Assembly (NCBI GenBank): GCA_037141055.1 | Contig: JBAXDH010000017.1 | Location: 1-41,431, forward strand | DNA: 41,431 nucleotides | Direction: 5' to 3' | Source: CAIVAT01 sp037141055 | GTDB lineage: Bacteria; Bacteroidota; Bacteroidia; Bacteroidales; FEN-979 | Shown here: piece after piece, positions 33,219 to 40,754 of the stretch | Numbering within the stretch: position 1 is the first letter of the stretch | Layout of the letters: each line of letters begins with the position of its first letter | Notes under the pieces: generated by a model | Told to the model about the DNA's origin: nothing | Database searches by the model: none | The model's input: the letters and a program-made list of their open reading frames with translations, nothing else | Translations under genes and position numbers: made by a program

Positions 33219-33899
33219 ATGAGGCCTGCCACACAATTGTACATTGTCCCCACTCCGATTGGCAACCTGGAAGACATCACCCTGCGTGCCCTTCGGATTC
33301 TGAAGGAGGTCGACTTCATCCTGGCCGAAGACACGCGCACATCGGGAAACCTGCTGAAACATTATGGCATCGAGAAGAAACTGGTACCTCACCACCTGTT
33401 CAATGAACACAAAACCATTGAAAACATCCTTGACCGCCTGAAAGAAGGATCCGTTTGCGCACTGGTCAGCGATGCCGGCACCCCCGCGATCTCCGACCCC
33501 GGGTACCTGCTCGTGCGTTCGTGCATCCAGGAGGGAATTCGGGTGGAATGCCTGCCGGGGGCAACGGCGTTCGTTCCTGCGCTGGTAAATTCGGGCATCG
33601 CCTCCGACCATTTTGTCTTCGAAGGGTTCCTGCCCCATAAAAAAGGGCGGCATACGCGACTTACAGCCCTGGCCTCGGAAGAAAAAACCATGGTCTTTTA
33701 TGAATCGCCACACCGCCTTGTCAAGGCCCTGGCGCAATTTACAGAGTATTTCGGAGAAGAACGGCATGCCTGTGTTTCCAGGGAACTGACCAAGATATAC
33801 GAAGAAAATATCCGGGGTTCGCTGAAAGAACTCATTGCCTATTTTGACCAGAAAAAAGTAAAAGGGGAAATTGTTATCGTTGTAGCGGGAAAGGAATAA
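33219..33899 (+). CDS. rsmI: 16S rRNA (cytidine(1402)-2'-O)-methyltransferase
   Basis: RsmI methylates the ribose of C1402 in 16S rRNA, fine-tuning the decoding centre. The 226-residue protein shows LYIVPTPIGNLEDITLRA at 7-24, FILAEDTRTSGNLL (about 34-47), ALVSDAGTPAISDPGYLLV, and FYESPHRLVKAL. These are the SPOUT-independent tetrapyrrole-methylase fold motifs of the family. It is shorter than the E. coli protein (about 286) because it lacks the C-terminal extension, as in many Bacteroidota. It is probably co-transcribed with the response regulator. The stop is 32 bp from the convergent acylphosphatase stop, with a hairpin between. Confidence 0.95.
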   Translation: MRPATQLYIVPTPIGNLEDITLRALRILKEVDFILAEDTRTSGNLLKHYGIEKKLVPHHLFNEHKTIENILDRLKEGSVCALVSDAGTPAISDPGYLLVRSCIQEGIRVECLPGATAFVPALVNSGIASDHFVFEGFLPHKKGRHTRLTALASEEKTMVFYESPHRLVKALAQFTEYFGEERHACVSRELTKIYEENIRGSLKELIAYFDQKKVKGEIVIVVAGKE

Positions 33900-33904
33900 A
33901 GCAG

Positions 33905-33922
33905 CCGGGATCCGGCTCCCGG
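33905..33922. terminator. Short G/C hairpin between rsmI and the acylphosphatase gene
   Basis: CCGGGA (33905-33910) pairs with TCCCGG (33917-33922) around 6 nt, in the 32-bp gap between two convergent stops. No T-run follows, so terminator activity is only likely from position. Confidence 0.45.
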
Positions 33923-33931
33923 AAAGTGGAA

Positions 33932-34216
33932 TCAGATGGCTTCCGTTCTGCTCAGAATTTCAAAACTTGTGAAGTTCTTCATTTCCGCTTCCAGAACATC
34001 AACCTTTTCGACCTTCCCACCCAATGGCCCTTTCCGGCACCATGCAACAAAACGTTCAAGATTTTCATCACTTCCTTCAGCTTCGATATACACATCAGTG
34101 GATCCTGCATTCCTGACAAAACCATTGACGGAAAACCGGCAGGCCGCTTCCATGGCTGAAAATCTGTACCCGACGCGCTGAACCTTGCCTGACACAATCA
34201 GATTAAGATGTTTCAT
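33932..34216 (-). CDS. acyP: Acylphosphatase
   Basis: Acylphosphatase hydrolyses carboxyl-phosphate bonds such as acetyl phosphate. The 94-residue protein is full length. It has the signature GKVQRVGYRFS with the phosphate-binding R18, and GFVRNAGSTDVYIEAEG with the catalytic N36. It is a small cytoplasmic alpha/beta protein. Its -7 box (34240-34247) lies 24 bp upstream, between the gene and the MITE-like element. Confidence 0.95.
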   Translation of the reverse strand: MKHLNLIVSGKVQRVGYRFSAMEAACRFSVNGFVRNAGSTDVYIEAEGSDENLERFVAWCRKGPLGGKVEKVDVLEAEMKNFTSFEILSRTEAI

Positions 34217-34239
34217 AATTTATGGTGGTTGAATTCCGT

Positions 34240-34247
34240 CAAAGGTA
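34240..34247 (-). promoter_or_regulatory. -7 box of acyP
   Basis: TACCTTTG on the minus strand, with a TTG at the -33 distance (34267-34269 on +). The promoter is intact despite the mobile element 54 bp away. Confidence 0.65.
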
Positions 34248-34300
34248 ATCGGATTATCCGTCATCACAACATTTACCCTAACAGATTAACAATAAAATAA

Positions 34301-34548
34301 TTGATTGATCACTTTTATACCAGTAAGTAAAATATGAAAAAGGGGAAGGGAAAAATTCAGCCCCCATATGGGTCGTATCTTGGTAGTTCAAAGGTTCACC
34401 GGAGTATCCGTAGTTGGCATCTTTGTTCACTACCTGGCGAACAGTCGCCAGTGAAAAATTACCAATGAAAAAGTAAAAGATAAAAGTGAATAGTTTATGC
34501 TGCTCCACTTTTCTCTTTTCACTCACTGGTATAAAAGTGATCAATCAA
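34301..34548. mobile_element. 248-bp MITE-like element, copy 1
   Basis: The ends are perfect 24-bp inverted repeats beginning TTGATTGATCACTTTTATAC, and weaker similarity continues to about 45 bp. The flanks AATAAAATAA (34291-34300) and AATAAAATTA (34549-34558) match in nine of ten bases, as a target-site duplication would. Inside, 34382-34434 can form a two-part stem (GGTAGT/ACTACC and CAAAG/CTTTG) holding a CGGA-GTA-TCCG hairpin, followed by CTGGCGA-4-TCGCCAG (34434-34451). The element has no transposase. It fills most of the 380-bp gap between acyP and the SRAP gene; the rest of the gap holds the two -7 boxes. A second copy starts at 41377. Confidence 0.85.
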
Positions 34549-34568
34549 AATAAAATTATTATTGTCAG

Positions 34569-34576
34569 TACCTTTG
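34569..34576 (+). promoter_or_regulatory. -7 box of the SRAP gene
   Basis: TACCTTTG lies 20 bp before the ATG. The expected -33 position (34547-34550) falls on the right edge of the MITE-like element and has no TTTG, so the insertion may have replaced the original -33 box. Confidence 0.6.
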
Positions 34577-34596
34577 TTGCATAATCAAACTATATC

Positions 34597-35280
34597 ATGT
34601 GTGGTCGCTACTCCTTTGCCCTGGAAGACGCCCTGATCCTCGAACGGTTTGGGCTGAGGGTTCGTACGGCGATTTATAAGGCGCGGTACAATTGCGCCCC
34701 GGCTCAAAATCTCGCTGTGATTTCCAATGAGGCCCCTGATACGCTGAATTTCTTTCGCTGGGGACTGATTCCCTATTGGGCAAAGGATCCTTCGATCGGC
34801 AGCAAACTCATCAATGCAAGGGGTGAGACCATCCATGAAAAGCCCTCGTTTAAATATGCATTCCGGAATCGCAGGTGTCTCATTCCGGCAACCGGTTTTT
34901 TTGAATGGAAACGCAGCAGGACGGGCGGGGCAAAACCCGCCTCAACACCATGGCACATCGGCATGAAAAACGGCGATGCCTTTTGTTTTGCTGGGTTATG
35001 GGATAAATGGACCGCTTCCGATGGTGAATGTGTTCATTCATTCACCATCATCACCACCAGTCCGAACAGCCTGATGGAACAAATTCACGACCGGATGCCG
35101 GTAATCCTCCGCCGGGAGGATGAGCAGCGGTGGATCGCACAGCCGGCAGGCTCATCACTTAGCGGATTGCTGAAGCCTTTTCCCGCTGAAATGATGGATG
35201 CATGGCCGGTTTCGAACCTGGTGAACTCTCCGAAGAATGATACGCCTGATGTTATCACCACGATTCTTCCGGGTACATAA
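34597..35280 (+). CDS. SOS response-associated peptidase-fold protein (SRAP, YedK/HMCES family)
   Basis: SRAP proteins crosslink to abasic sites in single-stranded DNA through the N-terminal cysteine and so shield them from strand cleavage. The 227-residue protein has C2 exposed after removal of Met1 (MCGRYSF), then N73 in INARGET, E103 in ATGFFEWKR and H164 in QIHDRMPVIL. These correspond to the catalytic Cys, Asn, Glu and His of E. coli YedK. The start is fixed by C2. The next gene, on the opposite strand, is a SMUG2-type DNA glycosylase, which produces abasic sites. Confidence 0.95.
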   Translation: MCGRYSFALEDALILERFGLRVRTAIYKARYNCAPAQNLAVISNEAPDTLNFFRWGLIPYWAKDPSIGSKLINARGETIHEKPSFKYAFRNRRCLIPATGFFEWKRSRTGGAKPASTPWHIGMKNGDAFCFAGLWDKWTASDGECVHSFTIITTSPNSLMEQIHDRMPVILRREDEQRWIAQPAGSSLSGLLKPFPAEMMDAWPVSNLVNSPKNDTPDVITTILPGT

Positions 35281-35322
35281 GAAAGGATGCGTAACATTGT
35301 GCCAACTGGTTGTCACAACTTC

Positions 35323-36033
35323 TCAAACACCGCTTTCATCAGCAATTTCAGCAAAGGCGGAAAGATACTTGTCGATGTAAAGCTGTTTCGACCGTGATTT
35401 GTACTGCATGATGAAACGCGGATGTTCCAGCGCGATGATTTTCCCGAAAAAACCCATCCGGTCATTCAGTTTCCGCAGGAAAGCCTCGTTTTTTCCCGTG
35501 CCGAAACAGAAACACACATCGGTTTTAACGCCGATGGCGATCTGTTTTTGAATATTATCGATGATGAAATTGTACACCGAACCGGTAACATCGGCACGAT
35601 CGTAATAATTGAAATTTACCTCCTTCCCTTTCGGGCCGGTTGCGGTAAAGCCGAGCGGACAAACCGAATTGATGTAAAACCTGCGGTAAAATGCTTCTGC
35701 ACCGCCATACGCATCAATCATTTCATATACAAAAACCGAGGAGGGCTCATGCTTCAATTCCCCTTGAAATTCAAGTCCGCACTTTTCAATAAGCCTTTTC
35801 GGATCGGTGAATGGAATTCCGGTAACGCCCGCACCGAACCGGCCGGGATTGATCCCGAGGATGAGGTGCCTCGGAATATTATCATGGTAATATTTATTGT
35901 AAAACACCGATGATATTGGAAGTATGCTGTCATTATCCCTGAACGGGTTCATGATGCTGATCCCGTCGGGCAATGAGCCCCGGTAATCCAGTTGCCGGTT
36001 AAATGCGTTGATTCTGTCGGCAAATGTTGTCAT
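35323..36033 (-). CDS. SMUG2-type uracil-DNA glycosylase family protein
   Basis: The 236-residue protein has the active-site motif LGINPGRFGAGVTGIPFTDP (59-78) and the C-terminal LEHPRFIMQYKSR loop, the pattern of the SMUG2 group (DUF4918) described from Pedobacter. By family it would remove uracil or related damaged bases from DNA, leaving an abasic site. The ATG overlaps the stop of the upstream LuxE-like gene (ATGA, 36030-36033), indicating translational coupling. It converges on the SRAP gene with a 42-bp gap. Confidence 0.87.
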   Translation of the reverse strand: MTTFADRINAFNRQLDYRGSLPDGISIMNPFRDNDSILPISSVFYNKYYHDNIPRHLILGINPGRFGAGVTGIPFTDPKRLIEKCGLEFQGELKHEPSSVFVYEMIDAYGGAEAFYRRFYINSVCPLGFTATGPKGKEVNFNYYDRADVTGSVYNFIIDNIQKQIAIGVKTDVCFCFGTGKNEAFLRKLNDRMGFFGKIIALEHPRFIMQYKSRSKQLYIDKYLSAFAEIADESGV

Positions 36034-37007
36034 ATCAGCAGGTTGCAGCCCCGTGCATCGGAGGCCTCAAACCGTCCCAGTACTTCAAACATCCCGTCGA
36101 AATGCATTCTGCCGAGATCCTGGGTGGCGATGAAACTGCATGAATCGTGGTTGGCGAGGTCGATGACGTTGATGCCGCCCGTTTCGCCCGGGCCGACATA
36201 GCCCAGCGGGTCGTTCGCATCGCGGATCAGCACCTTCATCCACGGAGGGGTACCGAAACGTCCTTCACCCTTCGACCAGGCCTGGGAGAGCATTTCCGTC
36301 ATTCCATACTCCGAATGGATCTGGTCCACTCCAAAAGCCGGGCAGAGCAGCGAATGAAGCTCTTCACGTGTAAGCTCCGTGCGGTGCCCTTTCATCCCGC
36401 CGGTTTCGATCACGATGAGCGGATTATAATCGCCGGGGTAGTTCGTGGCAAAGTCCACAAGCGCATACGTAAGGCCGATCAGAACCACTTTTTTATTCCT
36501 TGCCCTTTGCTGTCTCAGCCGTGCACTTAAACCTGAATGGCTGGCCAGGAAAAAACCATTTTCGGGGCTGCTGCTTAAATCCATCAATTTCTGGATCATG
36601 TAAACCAGCGAAGAATCGGGCGCCTGTTCGGGTGTTGGCGTAAGGGCCAGGAACTGCACATCGGAAGGGTCACCGTAGCAACGCTCAAACCCTTTTGCAA
36701 ACGACCGGCGGTATATTCCAAGATCGTTAATCAGGTGGCGGCTGCGGATCATTCCCGTGGTGCCGCTGCTCCGAAAAATTGCCTGGGGAGGAACGTCGCC
36801 GCACACCACATCATGGGTTTTGAAGAAATCAATCGGAAGAAAAGGAATATCCTCCACTCTCCTCACATCTTCAACGCGGACCTTCCTGGCATTCACAAAT
36901 TCACCGTAAACTTTGTTGTGTGCGTATTGATGACGGAACATTTCGAGCGCCAGCGCCAAAAAGTCCTGCCCTGAATGTATTGCAAATATTTTTTCTTTCG
37001 ATTTCAT
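36030..37007 (-). CDS. LuxE/acyl-protein synthetase-like adenylate-forming protein
   Basis: The 325-residue protein shows the adenylate-forming P-loop FRSSGTTGMIRSRH (about 79-92), HSEYGMTEMLSQ (adenine/carboxylate-binding, about 222-233), and FEVLGRFEASDARGCNLL at the C-terminus. It looks like the short LuxE group, which activates fatty acids, rather than a full 450-residue acyl-CoA ligase. Bacteroidota carry close relatives often labelled acyl transferase. The substrate is unknown. There is no luxCD around, so bioluminescence is not implied. It is coupled to the SMUG2 gene, and the link between the two is unexplained. Confidence 0.8.
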   Translation of the reverse strand: MKSKEKIFAIHSGQDFLALALEMFRHQYAHNKVYGEFVNARKVRVEDVRRVEDIPFLPIDFFKTHDVVCGDVPPQAIFRSSGTTGMIRSRHLINDLGIYRRSFAKGFERCYGDPSDVQFLALTPTPEQAPDSSLVYMIQKLMDLSSSPENGFFLASHSGLSARLRQQRARNKKVVLIGLTYALVDFATNYPGDYNPLIVIETGGMKGHRTELTREELHSLLCPAFGVDQIHSEYGMTEMLSQAWSKGEGRFGTPPWMKVLIRDANDPLGYVGPGETGGINVIDLANHDSCSFIATQDLGRMHFDGMFEVLGRFEASDARGCNLLI

Positions 37008-37029
37008 AAAAACTGTGTTTAAAAACTAC

Positions 37030-37053
37030 CCCGCCTGCCCACCTGTCCGCCTG
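37030..37053. repeat. Octamer tandem array, YCCRCCTG x3
   Basis: CCCGCCTG, CCCACCTG and TCCGCCTG run head to tail in the leader of the LuxE-like gene, between its -7 box and start codon. Confidence 0.65.
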
Positions 37054-37074
37054 CTCAGCATTCACTTTTTTTTG

Positions 37075-37097
37075 TACTTTTACACCCGGCAAAGGTA
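37075..37097. promoter_or_regulatory. Interlocked divergent promoters
   Basis: A minus-strand -7 box TACCTTTG (37090-37097) serves the LuxE-like gene, and a plus-strand TACTTTTA (37075-37082) may serve the lipoprotein gene. Their expected start sites (about 37083 and 37089) lie between the two boxes, so the two polymerases would clash. Confidence 0.5.
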
Positions 37098-37119
37098 CTG
37101 AATTAACGCCGTCCCCGTC

Positions 37120-37647
37120 ATGATGTCACATCGCAACCTTCACGGATTTTGCATTTGCTGGTCAATCGCCCTGGTTGCCGGCATGCTTATGCTCTCTTCC
37201 TGCATGAAAAAAGAGCAGTATCCGGATATCCCGGAAATTGCCTTTCAGAATTTCACGACTGAATTTGACACGGGAATGTATGCCAAACGCGGGTTTCTGA
37301 CAATTTCATTCAAAGACGGCACCGGAGACATCGGCCTGCGGACCGATCAGAAGGAGCCGCCTTTCAACCCGGGAAGCATCTACTACTATAATTATTACAT
37401 CGACTATTATGAAATGCAGAACGGCACGTTTGTAAAAGTAGAACTTGACCCACCTTATAATGCGCGCATTCCCTACCTCACTCCCGACGACCCGAACAAG
37501 GCCATCAAGGGGATTATTGTTGACACCCTGGCTTTAAACCCCATGCCGTTGCACGATACCGTCAAATTTAAATTTTACATTTACGATCGTGCATTACACA
37601 AAAGCAATGTGGACTCCACGCCACCCATCATTCTGAGGAGGCGCTGA
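37120..37647 (+). CDS. Hypothetical lipoprotein
   Basis: The 175-residue protein has a signal sequence with a lipobox (LSSC, C28), so it should be lipid-anchored, probably to the outer membrane. The mature part is beta-rich, with FLTISFKDGTGDIGLRTDQ and repeated Tyr-rich segments (YYYNYYIDYYEM) and IDP-like ends. I recognise no family, but the D-G-x-G-D-I-G motif recalls Bacteroidota surface lipoproteins of unknown role. The second Met (37123) is an equally good start. mrdA follows 7 bp later, so it may be translated with the cell-wall genes. Confidence 0.75.
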   Translation: MMSHRNLHGFCICWSIALVAGMLMLSSCMKKEQYPDIPEIAFQNFTTEFDTGMYAKRGFLTISFKDGTGDIGLRTDQKEPPFNPGSIYYYNYYIDYYEMQNGTFVKVELDPPYNARIPYLTPDDPNKAIKGIIVDTLALNPMPLHDTVKFKFYIYDRALHKSNVDSTPPIILRRR

Positions 37648-37654
37648 GAGACAT

Positions 37655-39520
37655 ATGGAGCGAATTTATGCTGACCGGAAATACATCATTATCGGGTTTT
37701 TCCTGCTGATCGGGCTGCTCTTCCTTGCCCGCCTTTTCTACGTCCAGATCCTGGTGGACAAGTACATTTTATCGGCCAACAACAACGTGCTCCGCTATGT
37801 TACGCAATACCCGGCCCGCGGGCTGGTATTCGACCGTAACGGGAAACTGCTGGTATACAATGAGGCTGCCTACGACCTGATGGTCATCCCCCGGCAGGTG
37901 AAAAACCCGGATACCCTGACGCTGTGCCACCTGATAGGAATCGATAAAGCAGAGTTCATCAACCGCTTGCAGAAAGCACGGAACTACTCGCCATACAGGC
38001 CTTCCATCTTTGAAGCCCAGATCACGCGCGACAGTTATGGTTTCCTGGAAGAGAAGCTGTTCCTCTTCCCCGGATTTTACGTTCAGTCGCGAACCCTGCG
38101 CAAATACACCTATCCTGTGGCGGCACATGCATTCGGGTACATCGGGGAGGCGAACCCCGAGGTGATTGAAAAAAACAACTATTACCGGCCGGGCGACTAC
38201 ATCGGCATCAACGGCATCGAGAAATCATACGAGGAGATCCTGAGGGGAAAGAAAGGAATGAAAATCCGCGTTTTCGATGTATTGAACAGGGATAAAGGGA
38301 GTTTCCGCGACGGGAAGTACGACACAACTTCGGTTGCAGGCACTGATCTGTATTCATCGCTGGATGCGGAACTGCAGGAATACGGCGAACTCCTGATGAC
38401 CAATAAAAAGGGGAGCATCGTAGCCATCGAGCCGCAAACGGGCGAGATCCTGTGTGTCATTTCAAGCCCTTCATACGATCCGAACCTGCTGGCGGGAAAC
38501 ATCCGGAAAAAAAATTACACCAAACTGCTGCAGGATACCGTATTTGTCCCGTTGTTCAACCGTGCTCTGATGGCCATGTACCCTCCCGGTTCCACTTTCA
38601 AACTGGTGGATGCCCTGGTGGGCCAGCAGGAAGGAGTGCTTTTCCCCGATACGCGCTACGGCTGCCAGGGAGGTTTTCCGCTGGGCAATGGTAAAAAAGT
38701 AGGATGCCACCCTCATCCCTCGCCCCTCGACCTGATCGGCGCCATCCAGATTTCGTGCAATGCCTATTTTTGCAGGGTTTTCAAATCAATCATCGATAAT
38801 AAATCATACCTCAGCACCCGGCAGGCGTATGAAAGCTGGCGAAAGGAGGTGATGAGCTTCGGGTTCGGGAAAAAACTCGGGATCGACATCCCCGGTGAAA
38901 CAAACGGGAACATCCCTTCACCGGGATACTACGACAGGTATCATGGCATCAATCGCTGGAGGTCGATGACCATTATTTCACTTGGGATAGGCCAGGGAGA
39001 GATCGGCATCACACCGATACAGCTTGCCAACCAGGCAGCCCTTATTTCGAACAGGGGCTGGTATTACACCCCGCATGTGATCCGGGCCATTGGCAGAAAA
39101 GACAGCCTCAACATGGCATACGGCACAAAACACAAAGTGCTGGTCGATCAGCGTTACTTTGATGTGGTGATCGAAGGGATGGCAAATGTAATAACGAGCG
39201 GCACGGGCAAAATCGCGCAACTCGACAGCATCACCATGGGCGGAAAAACGGGCACGGCACAAAACCCTCACGGGAAAAATCATTCGATTTTCATCGCCTT
39301 TGCCCCCGTGCAAAACACGAAGATTGCCATTTCGGTGGTGGTTGAAAATGCCGGTTACGGGGCAGCCTGGGCAGCCCCGATCGCCAGTTTGATGATTGAA
39401 AAATACCTTACCCGTAAAATCAAGCGCAAAGACCTGGAAGAGCGCATGATCAGCGGAAACCTGATAAACGGAAAACAACCTGAAAGTGAGAGAGGACAAG
39501 GGAATATTCTACCGGATTGA
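37655..39520 (+). CDS. mrdA: Penicillin-binding protein 2 (class B transpeptidase)
   Basis: PBP2 crosslinks peptidoglycan during side-wall elongation. The 621-residue protein has one N-terminal transmembrane helix (about 10-30), the pedestal/dimerisation domain with the conserved YPARGLVFDRNGKLL, then the transpeptidase domain: STFK (S313 nucleophile, K316), SCN (near 368), and KTGT (531-534). All catalytic residues are present. It overlaps the start of rodA by 35 bp, so the two are translationally linked. The mreBCD genes usually near it are not in the window. Confidence 0.96.
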   Translation: MERIYADRKYIIIGFFLLIGLLFLARLFYVQILVDKYILSANNNVLRYVTQYPARGLVFDRNGKLLVYNEAAYDLMVIPRQVKNPDTLTLCHLIGIDKAEFINRLQKARNYSPYRPSIFEAQITRDSYGFLEEKLFLFPGFYVQSRTLRKYTYPVAAHAFGYIGEANPEVIEKNNYYRPGDYIGINGIEKSYEEILRGKKGMKIRVFDVLNRDKGSFRDGKYDTTSVAGTDLYSSLDAELQEYGELLMTNKKGSIVAIEPQTGEILCVISSPSYDPNLLAGNIRKKNYTKLLQDTVFVPLFNRALMAMYPPGSTFKLVDALVGQQEGVLFPDTRYGCQGGFPLGNGKKVGCHPHPSPLDLIGAIQISCNAYFCRVFKSIIDNKSYLSTRQAYESWRKEVMSFGFGKKLGIDIPGETNGNIPSPGYYDRYHGINRWRSMTIISLGIGQGEIGITPIQLANQAALISNRGWYYTPHVIRAIGRKDSLNMAYGTKHKVLVDQRYFDVVIEGMANVITSGTGKIAQLDSITMGGKTGTAQNPHGKNHSIFIAFAPVQNTKIAISVVVENAGYGAAWAAPIASLMIEKYLTRKIKRKDLEERMISGNLINGKQPESERGQGNILPD

Positions 39521-40745
39521 TTGGGTCGTTGTCGGACTCTACCTGGCGCTGGTCTTCATTGGCTGGCTGAACATCTATGCGGCGGTCTACGATGAAACAC
39601 ACAACCATATTGTCGATCTGACACAGAAATACGGCAAGCAGATGATCTTTATCATCGCCGCCATCCTGCTGGCCCTTGGAATCCTGATCATAGACCCCAA
39701 ATTTTTCTCCCAGTTTGCCTGGTTCATTTACGGATTTTTCCTGTTTTTGCTGGTTGTGGTAATATTTTCGGGCCGCGAAGTTGCCGGGTCGAAGGGTTGG
39801 TTTGCTATCGGCGGATTCGGTATCCAGCCGGCCGAATTTGCCAAAATGGCCACGGTGCTTGCACTGGCGAAATACCTCGGCACCCTTGATGTGAGCATCG
39901 CCCGTTTCCGCAGCCTGGCCGTTGCATCGGCCATCATCCTTTTTCCGGCCCTGATTGTTTTGCTTCAGCATGACACCGGTTCGGCCATCGTTTTTCTCGC
40001 CCTTGTGATCGTACTTTACAGGGCCGGACTTACCGGTTTTATTCCCCTGGCATTCATCGTGCTGCCGGCACTGGGCATCCTGGCACTTTTGCTGCCCAAA
40101 CTGCTCCTTGTCGGCGTGTTGCTCCTGGTGGCCGGGGTCTTCTATTATTTCAGCAATAAAAAACTGAGGACGATGGTGCTGATCGGCCTGGTATTCCTGG
40201 GTTCAGCCGGATTTATTTTTTCCGTGAACTACGCCGTCAACAATATCCTTGAACCCCACCAGCGTAACCGTATTCACGTTTTACTGGGGCAGGACATCGA
40301 CCTGAAAGGGGCAGGCTACAACGTAAACCAGTCGCTGATTGCCATCGGATCGGGCAAATTTTTCGGCAAAGGCTTTCTCCAGGGAACACAAACAAAATAC
40401 AACTTCGTACCCGAACAAAGCACCGATTTTATTTTTTGCACCGTCGGCGAAGAGTGGGGTTTCCTGGGGTCGGCAATCCTGGTAATGCTTTACACCGGAC
40501 TTTTCATCCGGATCATTTTAATGGCTGAGCGACAGCGGTCGCGGTTCAGCCGGTTTTATGGGTATGGTGTCGCCTCCATCCTTTTCTTTCATTTTGTCAT
40601 CAACATCGGGATGACGCTCGGCCTGCTGCCAGTTATCGGCATCCCGCTGCCATTTGTCAGCTATGGCGGATCCTCGTTATGGGCGTTTACAATTTTATTG
40701 TATATCTTTATCCGCCAGGATTCATACCGTTATGAACTCGTATGA
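39486..40745 (+). CDS. rodA: Rod-shape SEDS peptidoglycan glycosyltransferase
   Basis: RodA polymerises glycan strands from lipid II and works as a complex with PBP2. The 419-residue protein has about ten transmembrane helices, with FSGREVAGSKGWFAIGGFGIQPAEFAKMATVLALAKYLG, LLQHDTGSAIVFLALVIVLY (conserved catalytic aspartate region), and VNIGMTLGLLPVIGIPLPFVSYGGSS near the C-terminus. The start is a GTG at 39486 inside the mrdA coding region; the resulting N-terminus, MREDKGIFYRIDWVVVGLYLALVFIGW, matches the family in Bacteroidota. The next gene starts 9 bp after its stop. Confidence 0.96.
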   Translation: MREDKGIFYRIDWVVVGLYLALVFIGWLNIYAAVYDETHNHIVDLTQKYGKQMIFIIAAILLALGILIIDPKFFSQFAWFIYGFFLFLLVVVIFSGREVAGSKGWFAIGGFGIQPAEFAKMATVLALAKYLGTLDVSIARFRSLAVASAIILFPALIVLLQHDTGSAIVFLALVIVLYRAGLTGFIPLAFIVLPALGILALLLPKLLLVGVLLLVAGVFYYFSNKKLRTMVLIGLVFLGSAGFIFSVNYAVNNILEPHQRNRIHVLLGQDIDLKGAGYNVNQSLIAIGSGKFFGKGFLQGTQTKYNFVPEQSTDFIFCTVGEEWGFLGSAILVMLYTGLFIRIILMAERQRSRFSRFYGYGVASILFFHFVINIGMTLGLLPVIGIPLPFVSYGGSSLWAFTILLYIFIRQDSYRYELV

Positions 40746-40754
40746 TGCCTCCCG

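Noticed and set aside
33900..33931. A further heptamer array between rsmI and acyP
   Set aside because: Blocks ending in CCG recur every 7 bp but match in only two to three bases. The hairpin explains the sequence better.
34278..34544. An 88-codon minus-strand open frame inside the MITE-like element
   Set aside because: It spans the inverted repeats and the foldable core, has no recognisable motif, and lacks a promoter. Its ends come from terminal-repeat DNA, so it is more likely a chance frame.
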